In this document: positions 1-8,385 of the stretch, piece by piece
Position numbering within the stretch: position 1 is the first letter of the stretch
Layout: every line of letters starts with the position of its first letter
NCBI RefSeq assembly: GCF_000590885.1
Contig: NZ_JFHN01000073.1
Coordinates: forward strand, 1-41,201
DNA from: Erwinia mallotivora
Lineage (GTDB): Bacteria > Pseudomonadota > Gammaproteobacteria > Enterobacterales > Enterobacteriaceae
Direction: 5' to 3'
Length of the DNA: 41,201 nucleotides
Translations under genes and position numbers: made by a program
Notes under the pieces: model-generated
What the model was told of the DNA's origin: nothing
Database searches by the model: none
The model's input: the letters and a program-made list of their open reading frames with translations, nothing else

Positions 1-2
1 GG

Positions 3-1088
3 GCCGCCACTTCAGCTGCGGCAGCCCCTGCTGAACAGGCCGTAGAAAACCGACCTGCTGCTGATGCCCGACGTACCGCGCCCACCTCCGTGAACCCGAT
101 CACGCTGTCTGCCAAACTGATGACCGGTGCCCTCGCGCTGTTAGCGGGCCACAGGATAACCAGTTACCCCGGCGACTTTGCCAGAGATCCCGGCGGCACG
201 ATATGGGCGGCAATCAATCTGGCTCAGCGCGCCACGCCAGCTCATTTGCAGACGGGCAACCAGTCCGTTCTTAATCATTACGGCAGGTATATTCCGGATA
301 ACAGCCCCTGCTTTAATGCCAGAGCAGAGATAGCGCATGACCTTCCCGCCAACGTGCAGGGACGCTGGGTGCCAGATAAATTACTGGTCAAGCTCGACAA
401 CAATATTGCCATGCAGACGCCTCCTGCTGACGTCGCGGCGCATGAATTTGTGCACTGCTATACCCATCCTGAATTTCGCGATCGCATTAATAACAATAAT
501 AACAACCCTTCATGGCAGGCAATGAATGAGGGCATGACCACCCATCTGACCGAAAAAATACCCAGCACCGGTAAATTCTGGCATTTCGGGAAAGATGCCT
601 ATCACGGTTTTAAACTGCCCTCCGGTCGCTCCTGGCCGCAGGCGGCGCAGGACGTTGAAAAGAAAGTCGGTGAAGATACGCTGTTGCGCGCCTTCTTTAG
701 TGGAGACGATGACGCCATCAGAAAAGTTTCCACCGCCGCAGCGCAGGTTTATCCTCAGGCTGCTTCGCAGCAGACCGAGTCACAAATCTGGCTGGCCGGA
801 CAGCTGCGCGGCGCTCAGCATCTGGCAGAATGCTACGCCGGGGCGTTGCTGGTTGCGGGACAGTCGTTGCCGGAAAGCTGGACGCGGAACATGCTGCCGG
901 TATTCAGTTACAACGAAATCACTCACCATCAGGCCAGTCAGATAAAGCAGCAGGCGCTGGAGAGCAAACAACGCATGGGCGATGTGTTTGATGCTGCATT
1001 TTTCGCCGCCGATCTTAAAACGCAGAAAACCGCACTCGGAATGTTGCGTGAAGATCTGCTGATGCACTGGAAACCGGTGCTTTCATAA
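3..1088 (+). CDS. Putative zinc metallopeptidase (HExxH), 5' partial
   Basis: The frame is open from base 3 to the stop at 1086-1088, so the N-terminus lies outside the window. A GTG at 90 is possible but has no convincing ribosome site, and the upstream part (alanine/proline-rich) reads as continuous coding. Counting from base 90, an HExxH motif (HEFVH, residues 118-122, bases 441-455) is followed by a short asparagine run (six N) and then by NEGMTTH at 146-152. A glutamate about 25 residues after HExxH fits a gluzincin-type zinc site. The rest is unfamiliar and soluble-looking, with no membrane segment. I do not recognise the family. A secreted or effector-like protease is a guess from the motif and the low-complexity N-terminal part. 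Protease activity is inferred from the motif only. Confidence 0.6.
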   Translation, partial: AATSAAAAPAEQAVENRPAADARRTAPTSVNPITLSAKLMTGALALLAGHRITSYPGDFARDPGGTIWAAINLAQRATPAHLQTGNQSVLNHYGRYIPDNSPCFNARAEIAHDLPANVQGRWVPDKLLVKLDNNIAMQTPPADVAAHEFVHCYTHPEFRDRINNNNNNPSWQAMNEGMTTHLTEKIPSTGKFWHFGKDAYHGFKLPSGRSWPQAAQDVEKKVGEDTLLRAFFSGDDDAIRKVSTAAAQVYPQAASQQTESQIWLAGQLRGAQHLAECYAGALLVAGQSLPESWTRNMLPVFSYNEITHHQASQIKQQALESKQRMGDVFDAAFFAADLKTQKTALGMLREDLLMHWKPVLS

Positions 1089-1304
1089 AAGCCATCAACG
1101 GCCTGCGGGCCTCTGTTCTGTCGGACCGTACGCTTTCCCGGCGTCATGCATAAAAAGGTCTTACAGAACAGTATGTTGTGGCATGTGAACTTTTGGAGCT
1201 CAGGAGTTAATAAAATCCGCTTGCAGAAATAAAAGCGCCAGATTATGTTGCTGATCCTGATCAATGTGATTTTGGTTCGAAGCCTCGGGAGGGCGGGCAA
1301 TCAG

Positions 1305-1658
1305 ATGAGCGACACTCTCAATCCCTGTGTAAGTTGTGGTGCCTGTTGCGCGCATTTTCGCGTTTCCTTCTACTGGTCAGAAGCCGATGATGGTGGCGGA
1401 ATTGTCCCGGCCAGTCTCACTGAACCTCTGAATCTGTTTATGCGCAACATGCGCGGGACCAACAGCCGTTCGCCACGTTGCGTTGCGCTGGAAGGCGAAA
1501 TCGGCGGTTGCGTCTCCTGCAACATTTATCAACATCGCCCCACACCCTGCCGTGAATTTTCGCAGTCTGGCGAAAATGGCGAACATAATGAAGCCTGCGA
1601 CAGGGCGAGAGCACGTTATGGTCTGCCCCCGCTGGGGATGCAGATGGTGCCTTTGTAA
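1305..1658 (+). CDS. YkgJ-family cysteine cluster protein
   Basis: A small protein of 117 residues that resembles the YkgJ/UPF0153 zinc- or iron-chelating cysteine cluster family. The N-terminus carries [13 protein letters not shown] (a CxxCxxCC pattern) followed by RVSFYW. Further conserved cysteines are in [13 protein letters not shown] and TPCREF. The frame stays open upstream to 1245, but the ATG at 1305 starts the family-conserved MSDTLNPC segment and follows a GGGAGG purine run about 11 bases upstream, so I chose it. The biochemical function of the family is poorly known; metal binding is inferred from the cysteines. It is the first intact gene before yciC and is probably transcribed separately. 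Confidence 0.85.
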   Translation: MSDTLNPCVSCGACCAHFRVSFYWSEADDGGGIVPASLTEPLNLFMRNMRGTNSRSPRCVALEGEIGGCVSCNIYQHRPTPCREFSQSGENGEHNEACDRARARYGLPPLGMQMVPL

Positions 1659-1746
1659 CAGAAAGTTATGTAAGTCAGGGTGCCAGGTTGCCGCGAGAGC
1701 ATGTACAATCCCCGGATCGCTAATTTCAGCTTTTCAAGGAGAGTAC

Positions 1747-2481
1747 ATGTCTTTCACGGCGGGTTCGTTATACCGTGACACCGGGAATTTTTTCCGCCAT
1801 CAGCTGATTACCATTGTGCTGATTTCACTGCTGACTTCTTTTATCACCGTACTGATTGGCCATGCGCTGACGCCCGGTGCCGACCAGCTCTCTGTGCTGA
1901 CCGATGGTCAAAACGGCTCAAGCAGCCTGCTGGAGATGGTGCAGAATATGTCCCCCGATCAGCAGCGTATTTTGTTACGGGCTTCGGCGGCGGGTACTTT
2001 TGCTTCGCTGGTGGGGAATACCCTGCTGCTGGGCGCAATGCTGAGTCTGATCCCTCTGGTATCGGCCGGGCAGCGGGTCAGTGCGCTACGTGCCATCGGT
2101 ACCTCTGCGCCATTGTTGCCGCGGCTGCTGTTGCTGGTATTTCTGATGACGCTGGCGGTTCAGATTGGCTTTATGGTGTTGGTGGTGCCGGGTGTGATCC
2201 TGAGCATTGTGCTGGCACTTTCCCCGGTGATCCTCTCTACCGAAAAAACCGGTATTTTTCGGGCGATGCGCATCAGTATCAACCTCGTCTGGCGTCAGAT
2301 GAAAGTGGTCGCGCCCGCCGTGGCGGTCTGGTTACTGGCTAAAGTCGCGGTGCTGTTGCTGGCATCCTCTCTGACTGTGCTTCCTGCGAATGTCGCCTCC
2401 GTGCTGCTCAACGCCGTGAGTAACCTTATTTCGGCCATACTGATTATTTATCTTTATCGCCTCTATATGCTGTTACGTTAA
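1747..2481 (+). CDS. yciC: YciC, UPF0259 inner membrane protein
   Basis: A 244-residue multi-spanning membrane protein close in length to E. coli YciC (about 247). The start at 1747 gives [20 protein letters not shown], the conserved family N-terminus, with an AAGGAGAG ribosome site just upstream. Longer readings from 1483 run through the preceding gene in another frame and are not credible. Hydrophobic segments lie around residues 25-45, 80-105, 120-145, 150-170, 190-210 and 215-240. The function is unknown; it sits in the inner membrane. It heads the yciC-yciB-yciA group, as in E. coli. Confidence 0.92.
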   Translation: MSFTAGSLYRDTGNFFRHQLITIVLISLLTSFITVLIGHALTPGADQLSVLTDGQNGSSSLLEMVQNMSPDQQRILLRASAAGTFASLVGNTLLLGAMLSLIPLVSAGQRVSALRAIGTSAPLLPRLLLLVFLMTLAVQIGFMVLVVPGVILSIVLALSPVILSTEKTGIFRAMRISINLVWRQMKVVAPAVAVWLLAKVAVLLLASSLTVLPANVASVLLNAVSNLISAILIIYLYRLYMLLR

Positions 2482-2557
2482 TCTGCCGTTGCGTGTCGCC
2501 CTGCGGCACGCTGTGCTAACGTAACCTTTTGCATTCGTCTGAAATCTGGAAGCCTTT

Positions 2558-3094
2558 ATGAAGCAGCTATTCGATTTTCTTCCGCTGGTGGTTTTTTTTA
2601 TTTTCTACAAGTTATATGACATCTATGTCGCTTCCGGCGCACTGATAGTGGCGACCGCGCTGGCGCTGGTCGCCAGCTGGGTGATGTACCGCAAAGTGGA
2701 AAAAATGACCATTTTCACCTTTGTGCTGGTTGCCGTTTTTGGCACCCTGACGCTGGTTTTCCACAATGATGAATTTATCAAATGGAAAGTGACGGTGATC
2801 TATTCGCTGTTTGCGCTGGCCCTGCTGTTCAGTCAGTTCTGGATGAAGCAGCCGCTGATCCAGAGCATGCTGGGTAAAGAGCTGAAACTGCCTGATTTTG
2901 CCTGGCGTAAGCTGAATATCGCCTGGGCCGCTTTTTTCCTTGCCTGTGGTCTGGCTAATATCTACGTCGCGTTTTGGTTATCTCAGGCGTTCTGGGTTAA
3001 CTTTAAAGTATTCGGTCTGACCGGTCTGACCCTGCTCTTTACGCTTATCAGCGGCCTCTATATTTACCGTCTGATGCCACAAGAAGAAAAATAA
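2558..3094 (+). CDS. yciB: YciB, intracellular septation protein A family
   Basis: A 178-residue inner membrane protein with about five hydrophobic segments, almost exactly the family length. The N-terminal [23 protein letters not shown] is the typical IspZ/YciB start. Family members interact with elongation and division proteins and influence envelope synthesis, and Shigella IspA is needed for intracellular septation. It lies 76 bases after yciC and 59 bases before yciA, so the three are probably co-transcribed. A short GC hairpin (GCCCG/CGGGC) lies in the yciB-yciA gap near 3103-3120 but lacks a T tract. Confidence 0.94.
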   Translation: MKQLFDFLPLVVFFIFYKLYDIYVASGALIVATALALVASWVMYRKVEKMTIFTFVLVAVFGTLTLVFHNDEFIKWKVTVIYSLFALALLFSQFWMKQPLIQSMLGKELKLPDFAWRKLNIAWAAFFLACGLANIYVAFWLSQAFWVNFKVFGLTGLTLLFTLISGLYIYRLMPQEEK

Positions 3095-3153
3095 TCTTTC
3101 GCGCCCGGCAGCAGTCGGGCCACCTTCTCCCTTTACTCTCCGGAAGCAAGATC

Positions 3154-3585
3154 ATGAATGATGTTAATAACCGACTCCCTCAGGGAGAGATGGTGCTGCG
3201 CACCCTGGCGATGCCTGCGGATACCAATGCCAATGGCGATATTTTTGGTGGCTGGCTGATGTCGCAGATGGATATGGGCGGCGCTATCCTGGCAAAAGAA
3301 ATTGCCGGTGGCCGGGTGGTGACGGTGCGCGCTGACGGGATGACATTTCTGAAACCTGTTGCCGTGGGTGACGTGGTCAGTTGTCACGCCCGCTGTATCC
3401 GTACCGGCAGCAGTTCTATCACCATCAATATTGAGGTATGGATTAAAAAAGTGTCATCGGAACCTATCGGCCAGCGTTACTGCACGACAGAGGCAGTGTT
3501 TATCTACGTCGCGGTGGATGATGAAGGAAAACCCCGCCCACTGCCTGCGGACAAAAGCCATTTTGAGGCTGATGGACAAAACTGA
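3154..3585 (+). CDS. yciA: YciA acyl-CoA thioesterase
   Basis: A 143-residue hotdog-fold acyl-CoA thioester hydrolase of the YciA/BACH type. Visible family segments are LRTLAMPADTNANGDIFGGW (catalytic Asn/Asp region, residues 14-33) and GMTFLKPVAVGDVV. It cleaves short- to long-chain acyl-CoAs in the cytosol. E. coli YciA is about 132 residues, and this one has a slightly longer C-terminal tail (PRPLPADKSHFEADGQN). The start at 3154 follows a CCGGAAGC purine stretch. It is the last gene of the yciCBA group and ends shortly before a strong hairpin at 3632. Confidence 0.95.
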   Translation: MNDVNNRLPQGEMVLRTLAMPADTNANGDIFGGWLMSQMDMGGAILAKEIAGGRVVTVRADGMTFLKPVAVGDVVSCHARCIRTGSSSITINIEVWIKKVSSEPIGQRYCTTEAVFIYVAVDDEGKPRPLPADKSHFEADGQN

Positions 3586-3631
3586 AGCGGCAGATCGTCA
3601 GGCTGCGGAGCCCTGCACTGCCCTTAAAATC

Positions 3632-3667
3632 GCCCATTGCAACTGCTGAAGCACAATGGGCAATTTT
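3632..3667 (+). terminator. Rho-independent terminator after yciA
   Basis: Perfect 8-bp arms GCCCATTG (3632-3639) and CAATGGGC (3654-3661), with a 14-base loop, are followed by AATTTTTCT. It closes the yciCBA transcript. Because tonB converges on it, it may also act on the opposite strand, where TTTT of the upstream AAAA follows the stem. Confidence 0.8.
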
Positions 3668-3808
3668 TCTCTCCCTGACGCTCAGGGGCCATAGCGCATT
3701 TTTTAAGTGGACAGGCTAACGCCCTCTGCCCGGATTATTTACCGCAATCTGAGCAGGAGCAACAGGCGCTGTTCAGCTATCAGCCGCAACGCTGGCAGCA
3801 CAGGGACT

Positions 3809-3838
3809 ATTCAATATTCGATCATTCAATATTCGATC
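3809..3838. repeat. 15-bp perfect tandem repeat across the tonB stop codon
   Basis: attcaatattcgatc occurs at 3809-3823 and again at 3824-3838. On the tonB strand the second unit encodes the last residues SNIE and the TGA stop (3822-3824). The extra unit lies just beyond the stop and in the same frame would read SNIE again, then TAG. This is a local tandem duplication. Confidence 0.9.
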
Positions 3839-4571
3839 CGCCTTTCAGTTTAAACACGATGTTCATGGTTAAGTCCTTTCCAGGCTTACCGGCCTGGTAA
3901 CGCCATTTCTTCATCGCCTGGCGCACTTCACGTTCAAAAAGATTGCGCGGCTCGGCGGAGAGAATGCGAATATTAACCACCTGCCCCGAACCGTCGACAT
4001 CGAATTGCACCCGCACTCGCCCTTCCATGCGTAAAGCCCAGGCACGGCTCGGATATTCAGGCTTACCCACGCTGATGGCTTCAGGGCCGGTTGAAACCGC
4101 AGTGGACGGCGCTGGCGACGTTCTGGGTGCGGTGGCAGGTTTGGTCGCCGTTGCCGGTTTGTCATTGTTAAAGGGCGATGCCTGTTGAGGTTCAGTGCGG
4201 GGCTTCACCTCTTTTTTCGGCTTCACCACCTCTTTTTTTACCGGTTTGGGCTTTGGCTTCGGTTTGGGTTCCGGTTTTGGCAAAGGCACGGGGACAGGCA
4301 CCGGCGGCTCTGGTTCCGCAACAGGCTGCGGCTCAACGGGTTCAGGTTCAGGCTGTGCGACGGGTTCAGGCTGTGGCGCAGCCTGGGGTTCTGGCTGCAC
4401 TTCGGGTGCGACCATTGAAACACTGATCGGCTGAGATGCTTTCGGCACCTGGACGGCCTGATGAAATGAAGCATAAAGTATTGCCCCGATTACCGCCGCG
4501 TGCAATCCGACGGAGAAAAGCACAGGCAGGGAAATTCGGCGGGGTAAAGAGTCTTCGGTCAGCGTGGTCAT
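3822..4571 (-). CDS. tonB: TonB, energy transducer for outer membrane receptors
   Basis: A 249-residue periplasm-spanning protein that passes proton-motive energy from ExbB-ExbD to TonB-dependent outer membrane receptors for siderophores and vitamin B12. An N-terminal membrane anchor (about residues 13-37) carries the S20-x3-H24 motif. A long Pro/Glu then Pro/Lys linker spans about 55-125, with PEP and KPKP repeats. The C-terminal domain (about 160-249) has KPEYPSRA, EGRVRVQFDVDGSGQV and the KWRYQ region. The length compares with 239 in E. coli. It is transcribed opposite to yciA and yciI, as in E. coli. A Fur-like sequence lies about 40 bases upstream of the start. Confidence 0.97.
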   Translation of the reverse strand: MTTLTEDSLPRRISLPVLFSVGLHAAVIGAILYASFHQAVQVPKASQPISVSMVAPEVQPEPQAAPQPEPVAQPEPEPVEPQPVAEPEPPVPVPVPLPKPEPKPKPKPKPVKKEVVKPKKEVKPRTEPQQASPFNNDKPATATKPATAPRTSPAPSTAVSTGPEAISVGKPEYPSRAWALRMEGRVRVQFDVDGSGQVVNIRILSAEPRNLFEREVRQAMKKWRYQAGKPGKDLTMNIVFKLKGGSNIE

Positions 4572-4609
4572 AATCTGTCTGCAAAAAATAGTGAAGCGTC
4601 AGTTTAAAT

Positions 4610-4628
4610 GCAAATAGCAATCAGTTTC
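4610..4628 (-). promoter_or_regulatory. Possible Fur box upstream of tonB
   Basis: GCAAATAGCAATCAGTTTC matches the 19-base consensus GATAATGATAATCATTATC at 12 of 19 positions. tonB is iron-repressed through Fur in enterobacteria, so the position is sensible. The score is only moderate and no site was tested. Confidence 0.35.
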
Positions 4629-4775
4629 AACAACACAGCCGTCCGGCCCGCGTTATTTAACCTCAAAGGTCCGGGCGGGATCTGCTTTACTGCCGACCTT
4701 ATCTTTCGTTTGCAGAAAAACAGACGATCACTTAACGTGAGGGCCAAATCTTATCGACCGGACAGGAGTTGTATC

Positions 4776-5072
4776 GTGCTCTATGTAATCTACGCAGAAG
4801 ATAATAGTGATTCTCTGGAAAAACGCACCGCCGTGCGCCCTGCTCATCTCGCGCGCCTTCAGTTGCTACGGGATGAAGGTCGGCTGATTATCGCCGGGCC
4901 GATGCCTGCGGTGGACAGTAATGATCCAGGCGCAGCAGGTTTCAGCGGCTCAACAATCATTGCCGAATTTTCCTCACTGGAAGCTGCCCAGTCCTGGGCG
5001 CAGGATGATCCCTACATCGCGGCGGGCGTCTATAAGCAGGTCACCGTCCGGCCATTTCGGCGGGTGTTTTAG
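4776..5072 (+). CDS. yciI: YciI family protein
   Basis: A 98-residue protein, the same length as E. coli YciI. It has a ferredoxin-like fold related to muconolactone isomerase-like and dimeric alpha-beta barrel proteins; a conserved His-Asp pair has been proposed as an active site and both are present ([23 protein letters not shown]). The start is a GTG at 4776, chosen because it begins the conserved LYVIYAED segment and has CAGGAG 7 bases upstream; the frame is open back to 4608 without family similarity. The function is not established. In E. coli, kch follows yciI; here yciY and clsA come next. Confidence 0.93.
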   Translation: MLYVIYAEDNSDSLEKRTAVRPAHLARLQLLRDEGRLIIAGPMPAVDSNDPGAAGFSGSTIIAEFSSLEAAQSWAQDDPYIAAGVYKQVTVRPFRRVF

Positions 5073-5121
5073 CCGTCTCTTTTCCCTGTGTCTGATCGGC
5101 ACAGGGATATCTCATACCAGA

Positions 5122-5295
5122 TCAGAACGTCTGATTGATAAAAAGCACGGACCGCCGCTGCTGCTGACTCAGCTGATGACGAATAGCATGCATACGACCA
5201 TATCGTCTGGACTGCCCTTCGAGCCAACGCGCCCGACGGCGCTGGATCTGACGCGACATACGCCAGCGCGCCACTTCATTACGGCTTCTTCTCAT
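5122..5295 (-). CDS. yciY: YciY family small basic protein
   Basis: A 57-residue, very basic protein that lines up with E. coli YciY (57 residues): MRRSRNEVARWRMSRQ, then RARWLEGQSRR and a C-terminal hydrophobic VLFINQTF. The ATG at 5293-5295 has GGAG about 7 bases upstream. A longer reading to 5403 lacks family similarity. It is divergent from clsA, as in E. coli. The function is unknown. The arginine content suggests nucleic acid or phospholipid contact, which is inference only. Confidence 0.8.
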   Translation of the reverse strand: MRRSRNEVARWRMSRQIQRRRARWLEGQSRRYGRMHAIRHQLSQQQRRSVLFINQTF

Positions 5296-5445
5296 GCCAA
5301 CTCCACAGCCTGAAAAACTCGCCGCCGAGTGTACACCCTCCTCTCTGCTTATCCGGTCCGATGACTTCCTTGCGGAAAAGGTTTCGTCAATGCAGATCTG
5401 CACGTAAACTCATACTATTCAAGGGTGAACGGAACGTCCGCTGAT

Positions 5446-6906
5446 ATGTCGACTTTTTATACTCTGCTCAGTTGGCTGCTGATATTTGGTTACTGGTTGC
5501 TGATTGCGGGGGTGACGCTGCGCATTCTGATGAAACGCCGCGCCGTGCCCTCTGCCATGGCCTGGCTGTTGATCATCTATATTCTGCCGCTGGTCGGAAT
5601 TATCGCCTATCTTTCGTTTGGCGAACTTCATCTGGGAAAGCGACGCGCCGAGCGCGCCCGTACCATGTGGCCTTCTACCGCCCGCTGGTTGAATGAACTG
5701 AAATCCTGCCATCAGATTTTCGCTCACGATAACAGCGATGTTGCCCGTTCACTGTTTCAGTTGTGTGAAAATCGTCAGGGCGTGGCGGGCGTCAAGGGAA
5801 ACCAGCTACAACTGCTTACCTCCACCGATGATACCCTGCACGCGTTGATCCGTGACATCCAGCTGGCGCGCCACAATATCGAGATGGTGTTTTACATCTG
5901 GCAACCGGGTGGGCTGGCGGACGAAGTCGCTGAATCGCTAATGGCCGCCTCTCGTCGCGGTGTTCACTGCCGCCTGATGCTCGACTCCGCGGGTAGCGTA
6001 CAGTTTTTTCGTAGCCCCTGGGTGACGATGATGCGCAATGCCGGTATCGACGTGGTTGAGTCGCTTAAAGTCAGCCTGCTGCGTGTGTTTCTGCGCCGGA
6101 TGGACTTGCGTCAACACCGTAAGGTCGTACTGATTGATAACTATATTGCGTATACCGGCAGCATGAACCTGGTCGACCTACGTTTCTTTAAGCAGGATGC
6201 GGGCGTAGGCCAGTGGATAGATTTGATGGCGAGAATGGAGGGGCCGGTCGCCACCACCATGGGGATTATTTATTCCTGTGACTGGGAAATAGAAACCGGC
6301 AAACGCATTTTGCCCCCACCGCCTGATGGCAACATCATGCCGTTTGAGCAGGAGAGCGGCCACACTATTCAGGTCATCGCCTCAGGGCCGGGGTTCCCGG
6401 ACGACCTGATTCACCAGGCCCTGCTGACCGCGGTCTACTCTGCCCGTCAGCAGTTGATTATGACCACACCTTATTTTGTTCCCAGCGATGATTTACTGCA
6501 TGCCATTTGTACTGCCGCGCATCGGGGGGTGGACGTCAGCATTATCGTGCCACGCCGTAATGACTCCGTGTTGGTTGGCTGGGCCAGTCGGGCCTTTTTT
6601 GCTGAGCTACTGGAAGCAGGCGTCAAAATTTATCAGTTTGAAGACGGGTTACTGCATACCAAAAGCGTTCTGGTTGATGGACAGCTGAGTCTGGTCGGCA
6701 CGGTTAACCTCGATATGCGCAGCCTGTGGCTGAATTTTGAAATCACCCTGGTCATTGACGATGACGGTTTCGGGGGCGATCTGGCCCGTGTTCAGGACGA
6801 CTATATCGCCCGCTCGCGGCTGGTGGATGCTAAACGTTGGGCGCGACGTGCTTACTGGCAACGGATTGTTGAACGCCTGTTTTACTTCTTCAGTCCTTTG
6901 CTGTAA
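5446..6906 (+). CDS. clsA: Cardiolipin synthase A
   Basis: An inner membrane enzyme that condenses two phosphatidylglycerol molecules to cardiolipin and glycerol. The product is 486 residues, identical in length to E. coli ClsA. Two N-terminal membrane segments (about 8-28 and 38-58) precede two phospholipase D HKD motifs: HRKVVLID, with His at residue 224, and HTKSVLVD near residue 404, each followed by GS/GT-x-N. I took the ATG at 5446 ([12 protein letters not shown]) as the start because it matches the family N-terminus; the frame also extends to a GTG at 5425. It ends 45 bases before yciU. Confidence 0.97.
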   Translation: MSTFYTLLSWLLIFGYWLLIAGVTLRILMKRRAVPSAMAWLLIIYILPLVGIIAYLSFGELHLGKRRAERARTMWPSTARWLNELKSCHQIFAHDNSDVARSLFQLCENRQGVAGVKGNQLQLLTSTDDTLHALIRDIQLARHNIEMVFYIWQPGGLADEVAESLMAASRRGVHCRLMLDSAGSVQFFRSPWVTMMRNAGIDVVESLKVSLLRVFLRRMDLRQHRKVVLIDNYIAYTGSMNLVDLRFFKQDAGVGQWIDLMARMEGPVATTMGIIYSCDWEIETGKRILPPPPDGNIMPFEQESGHTIQVIASGPGFPDDLIHQALLTAVYSARQQLIMTTPYFVPSDDLLHAICTAAHRGVDVSIIVPRRNDSVLVGWASRAFFAELLEAGVKIYQFEDGLLHTKSVLVDGQLSLVGTVNLDMRSLWLNFEITLVIDDDGFGGDLARVQDDYIARSRLVDAKRWARRAYWQRIVERLFYFFSPLL

Positions 6907-6951
6907 AACGAGCGGGATTGCACAGCGCCTGCGGGCCTTATGGGAAATGCT

Positions 6952-7275
6952 ATGGATTTGAATAACCGCCTTACTGAAGACGAAACCCTTGAACAGGCCT
7001 ACGATATTTTTCTTGAGCTGGCAGGAGATAACCTCGACCCGGCTGATATCATCCTGTTCAATCTGCAATTTGAGGAGCGCGGCGGCGCGGAGCTGTTTGA
7101 CCCCGCTGATGACTGGCAGGAACACGTCGATTTTGATCTGAATCCCGACTTCTTTGCTGAAGTGGTTATCGGGCTGGGTGAAGCCGATGGCGAGCCAATT
7201 ACTGATGTGTTTGCCCGCGTGCTGTTGTGCCGGGAAAAAGATCACAAGCTCTGCCATATTCTCTGGCGCGAATAA
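6952..7275 (+). CDS. yciU: YciU / HI1450 family acidic protein
   Basis: A 107-residue, strongly acidic protein of the UPF0263 (HI1450) family, whose known structure resembles a double-stranded-DNA mimic. The sequence [20 protein letters not shown] and the [20 protein letters not shown] and [13 protein letters not shown] segments are close to E. coli YciU. The ATG at 6952 is preceded by GGGAA at about 6 bases; an in-frame ATG at 6940 is possible but lacks a site. A DNA-mimic role is family knowledge and is not shown here. A strong terminator follows. Confidence 0.93.
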   Translation: MDLNNRLTEDETLEQAYDIFLELAGDNLDPADIILFNLQFEERGGAELFDPADDWQEHVDFDLNPDFFAEVVIGLGEADGEPITDVFARVLLCREKDHKLCHILWRE

Positions 7276-7322
7276 CCCTGAAACAAGACGCTTAACAGGC
7301 GCGACTCTCCCTCCTCACCCGC

Positions 7323-7357
7323 ACTCCCGCGCCATCACTGGCGCGGGAGTGTTTTTT
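7323..7357. terminator. Bidirectional terminator between yciU and oppF
   Basis: Perfect 11-bp GC-rich arms ACTCCCGCGCC (7323-7333) and GGCGCGGGAGT (7340-7350) enclose a 6-base loop, followed by GTTTTTT. It lies between the convergent yciU and oppF genes and probably ends both transcripts, more strongly on the plus strand where the T run follows. Confidence 0.88.
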
Positions 7358-7383
7358 ACCACAATGACGTCACTGCCGGACAT

Positions 7384-8385
7384 TTATAACGGATCGACCT
7401 TCAGACAGGAAACCGCATGGCGGAAACTGCCCTCCAGCAATGGACGGGTCTTCGCGCATTCCGGGCCGGCAATCGGGCAGCGGGTGCGGAACACACAGCC
7501 AGAAGGCGGATTAATCGGTGAAGGCAGCTCCCCTTCCAGTAACTGGATAACCTTGTTTTTCTCCAGATCCGGGTCGGGAATCGGCACCGCCGACATCAGT
7601 GCCCGCGTGTAGGGATGCTGCGGGTTCTGATAAACCTCGTCATAGGTGCCCAGTTCCACGGCATGGCCCAGATACATTACCAGTACCCGATCGGAGATAT
7701 GCTTCACTACTGCCAGGTCGTGAGCAATAAAGATCAGCGACAGCCCCATTTCACGTTGCAGTTTTTGCAGCAGGTTGACGACCTGTGCCTGAATAGATAC
7801 ATCGAGCGCAGAAACCGGCTCATCACAAATAATCAGCTTAGGCTCAAGGATCAGCGCACGGGCAATACCAATACGCTGGCACTGACCGCCGGAAAACTCA
7901 TGCGGATAACGGTTGATCAGGTTTGGCAACAACCCGACCTTCATCATCATCGTTTTCACCCGCTCTTTCACTTCCTGACGCGGCATTTTGGGATGATAGG
8001 TGCGTAAGGGTTCCGCAATGATGTCACCAATAGTCATGCGCGGATTCAGCGAAGCCAGCGGGTCCTGAAAAATCATCTGGATATCGCTGCGGGCTTTGCG
8101 CCACTCTTCTTCACTCTGCCCAAGCAGGTCACGCCCCAGCCAGGCGACACGCCCTTCGGTGGCATTGACCAGACCGATAATGGCGCGTGCGAGGGTGGAT
8201 TTGCCACAGCCTGACTCACCCACCACGCCGAGGGTTTCTCCCTCGTACAAACGCAGGCTGACGCCATCGACGGCCTTCAGGCTTTTGGGCGGCTGCCAGA
8301 ACCACTGACGGCCATCCTTGATCGCAAAGTGGACTTTAAGATCGGCAATTTCTAATAACACTTTCTTTTCTGCTACCGCGCTCAT
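7384..8385 (-). CDS. oppF: OppF, oligopeptide ABC transporter ATPase
   Basis: One of the two cytoplasmic ATPases that power oligopeptide import through OppBC. It has 333 residues (334 in E. coli). Walker A is GESGCGKST, the signature is EFSGGQCQRIGIARAL, Walker B is LIICDEPVSALD and the switch is FIAHDLAVV. The C-terminal oligopeptide-transporter domain has cysteines (GCVFRTRCPIAGPEC) that form the iron-sulfur-type cluster region noted in this family. Its start overlaps the oppD stop by 4 bases (ATGA), which indicates translational coupling. It is the last gene of the operon. Confidence 0.97.
   Translation of the reverse strand: MSAVAEKKVLLEIADLKVHFAIKDGRQWFWQPPKSLKAVDGVSLRLYEGETLGVVGESGCGKSTLARAIIGLVNATEGRVAWLGRDLLGQSEEEWRKARSDIQMIFQDPLASLNPRMTIGDIIAEPLRTYHPKMPRQEVKERVKTMMMKVGLLPNLINRYPHEFSGGQCQRIGIARALILEPKLIICDEPVSALDVSIQAQVVNLLQKLQREMGLSLIFIAHDLAVVKHISDRVLVMYLGHAVELGTYDEVYQNPQHPYTRALMSAVPIPDPDLEKNKVIQLLEGELPSPINPPSGCVFRTRCPIAGPECAKTRPLLEGSFRHAVSCLKVDPL

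Noticed and set aside
4178..4434. Several overlapping plus-strand frames, some glycine-rich, opposite tonB
   Set aside because: They arise from the antisense of the Pro/Lys/Glu linker of TonB and have no ribosome sites.
6649..7257. 202-codon minus-strand frame across clsA and yciU
   Set aside because: It spans two well-supported genes on the other strand and shows no domain.
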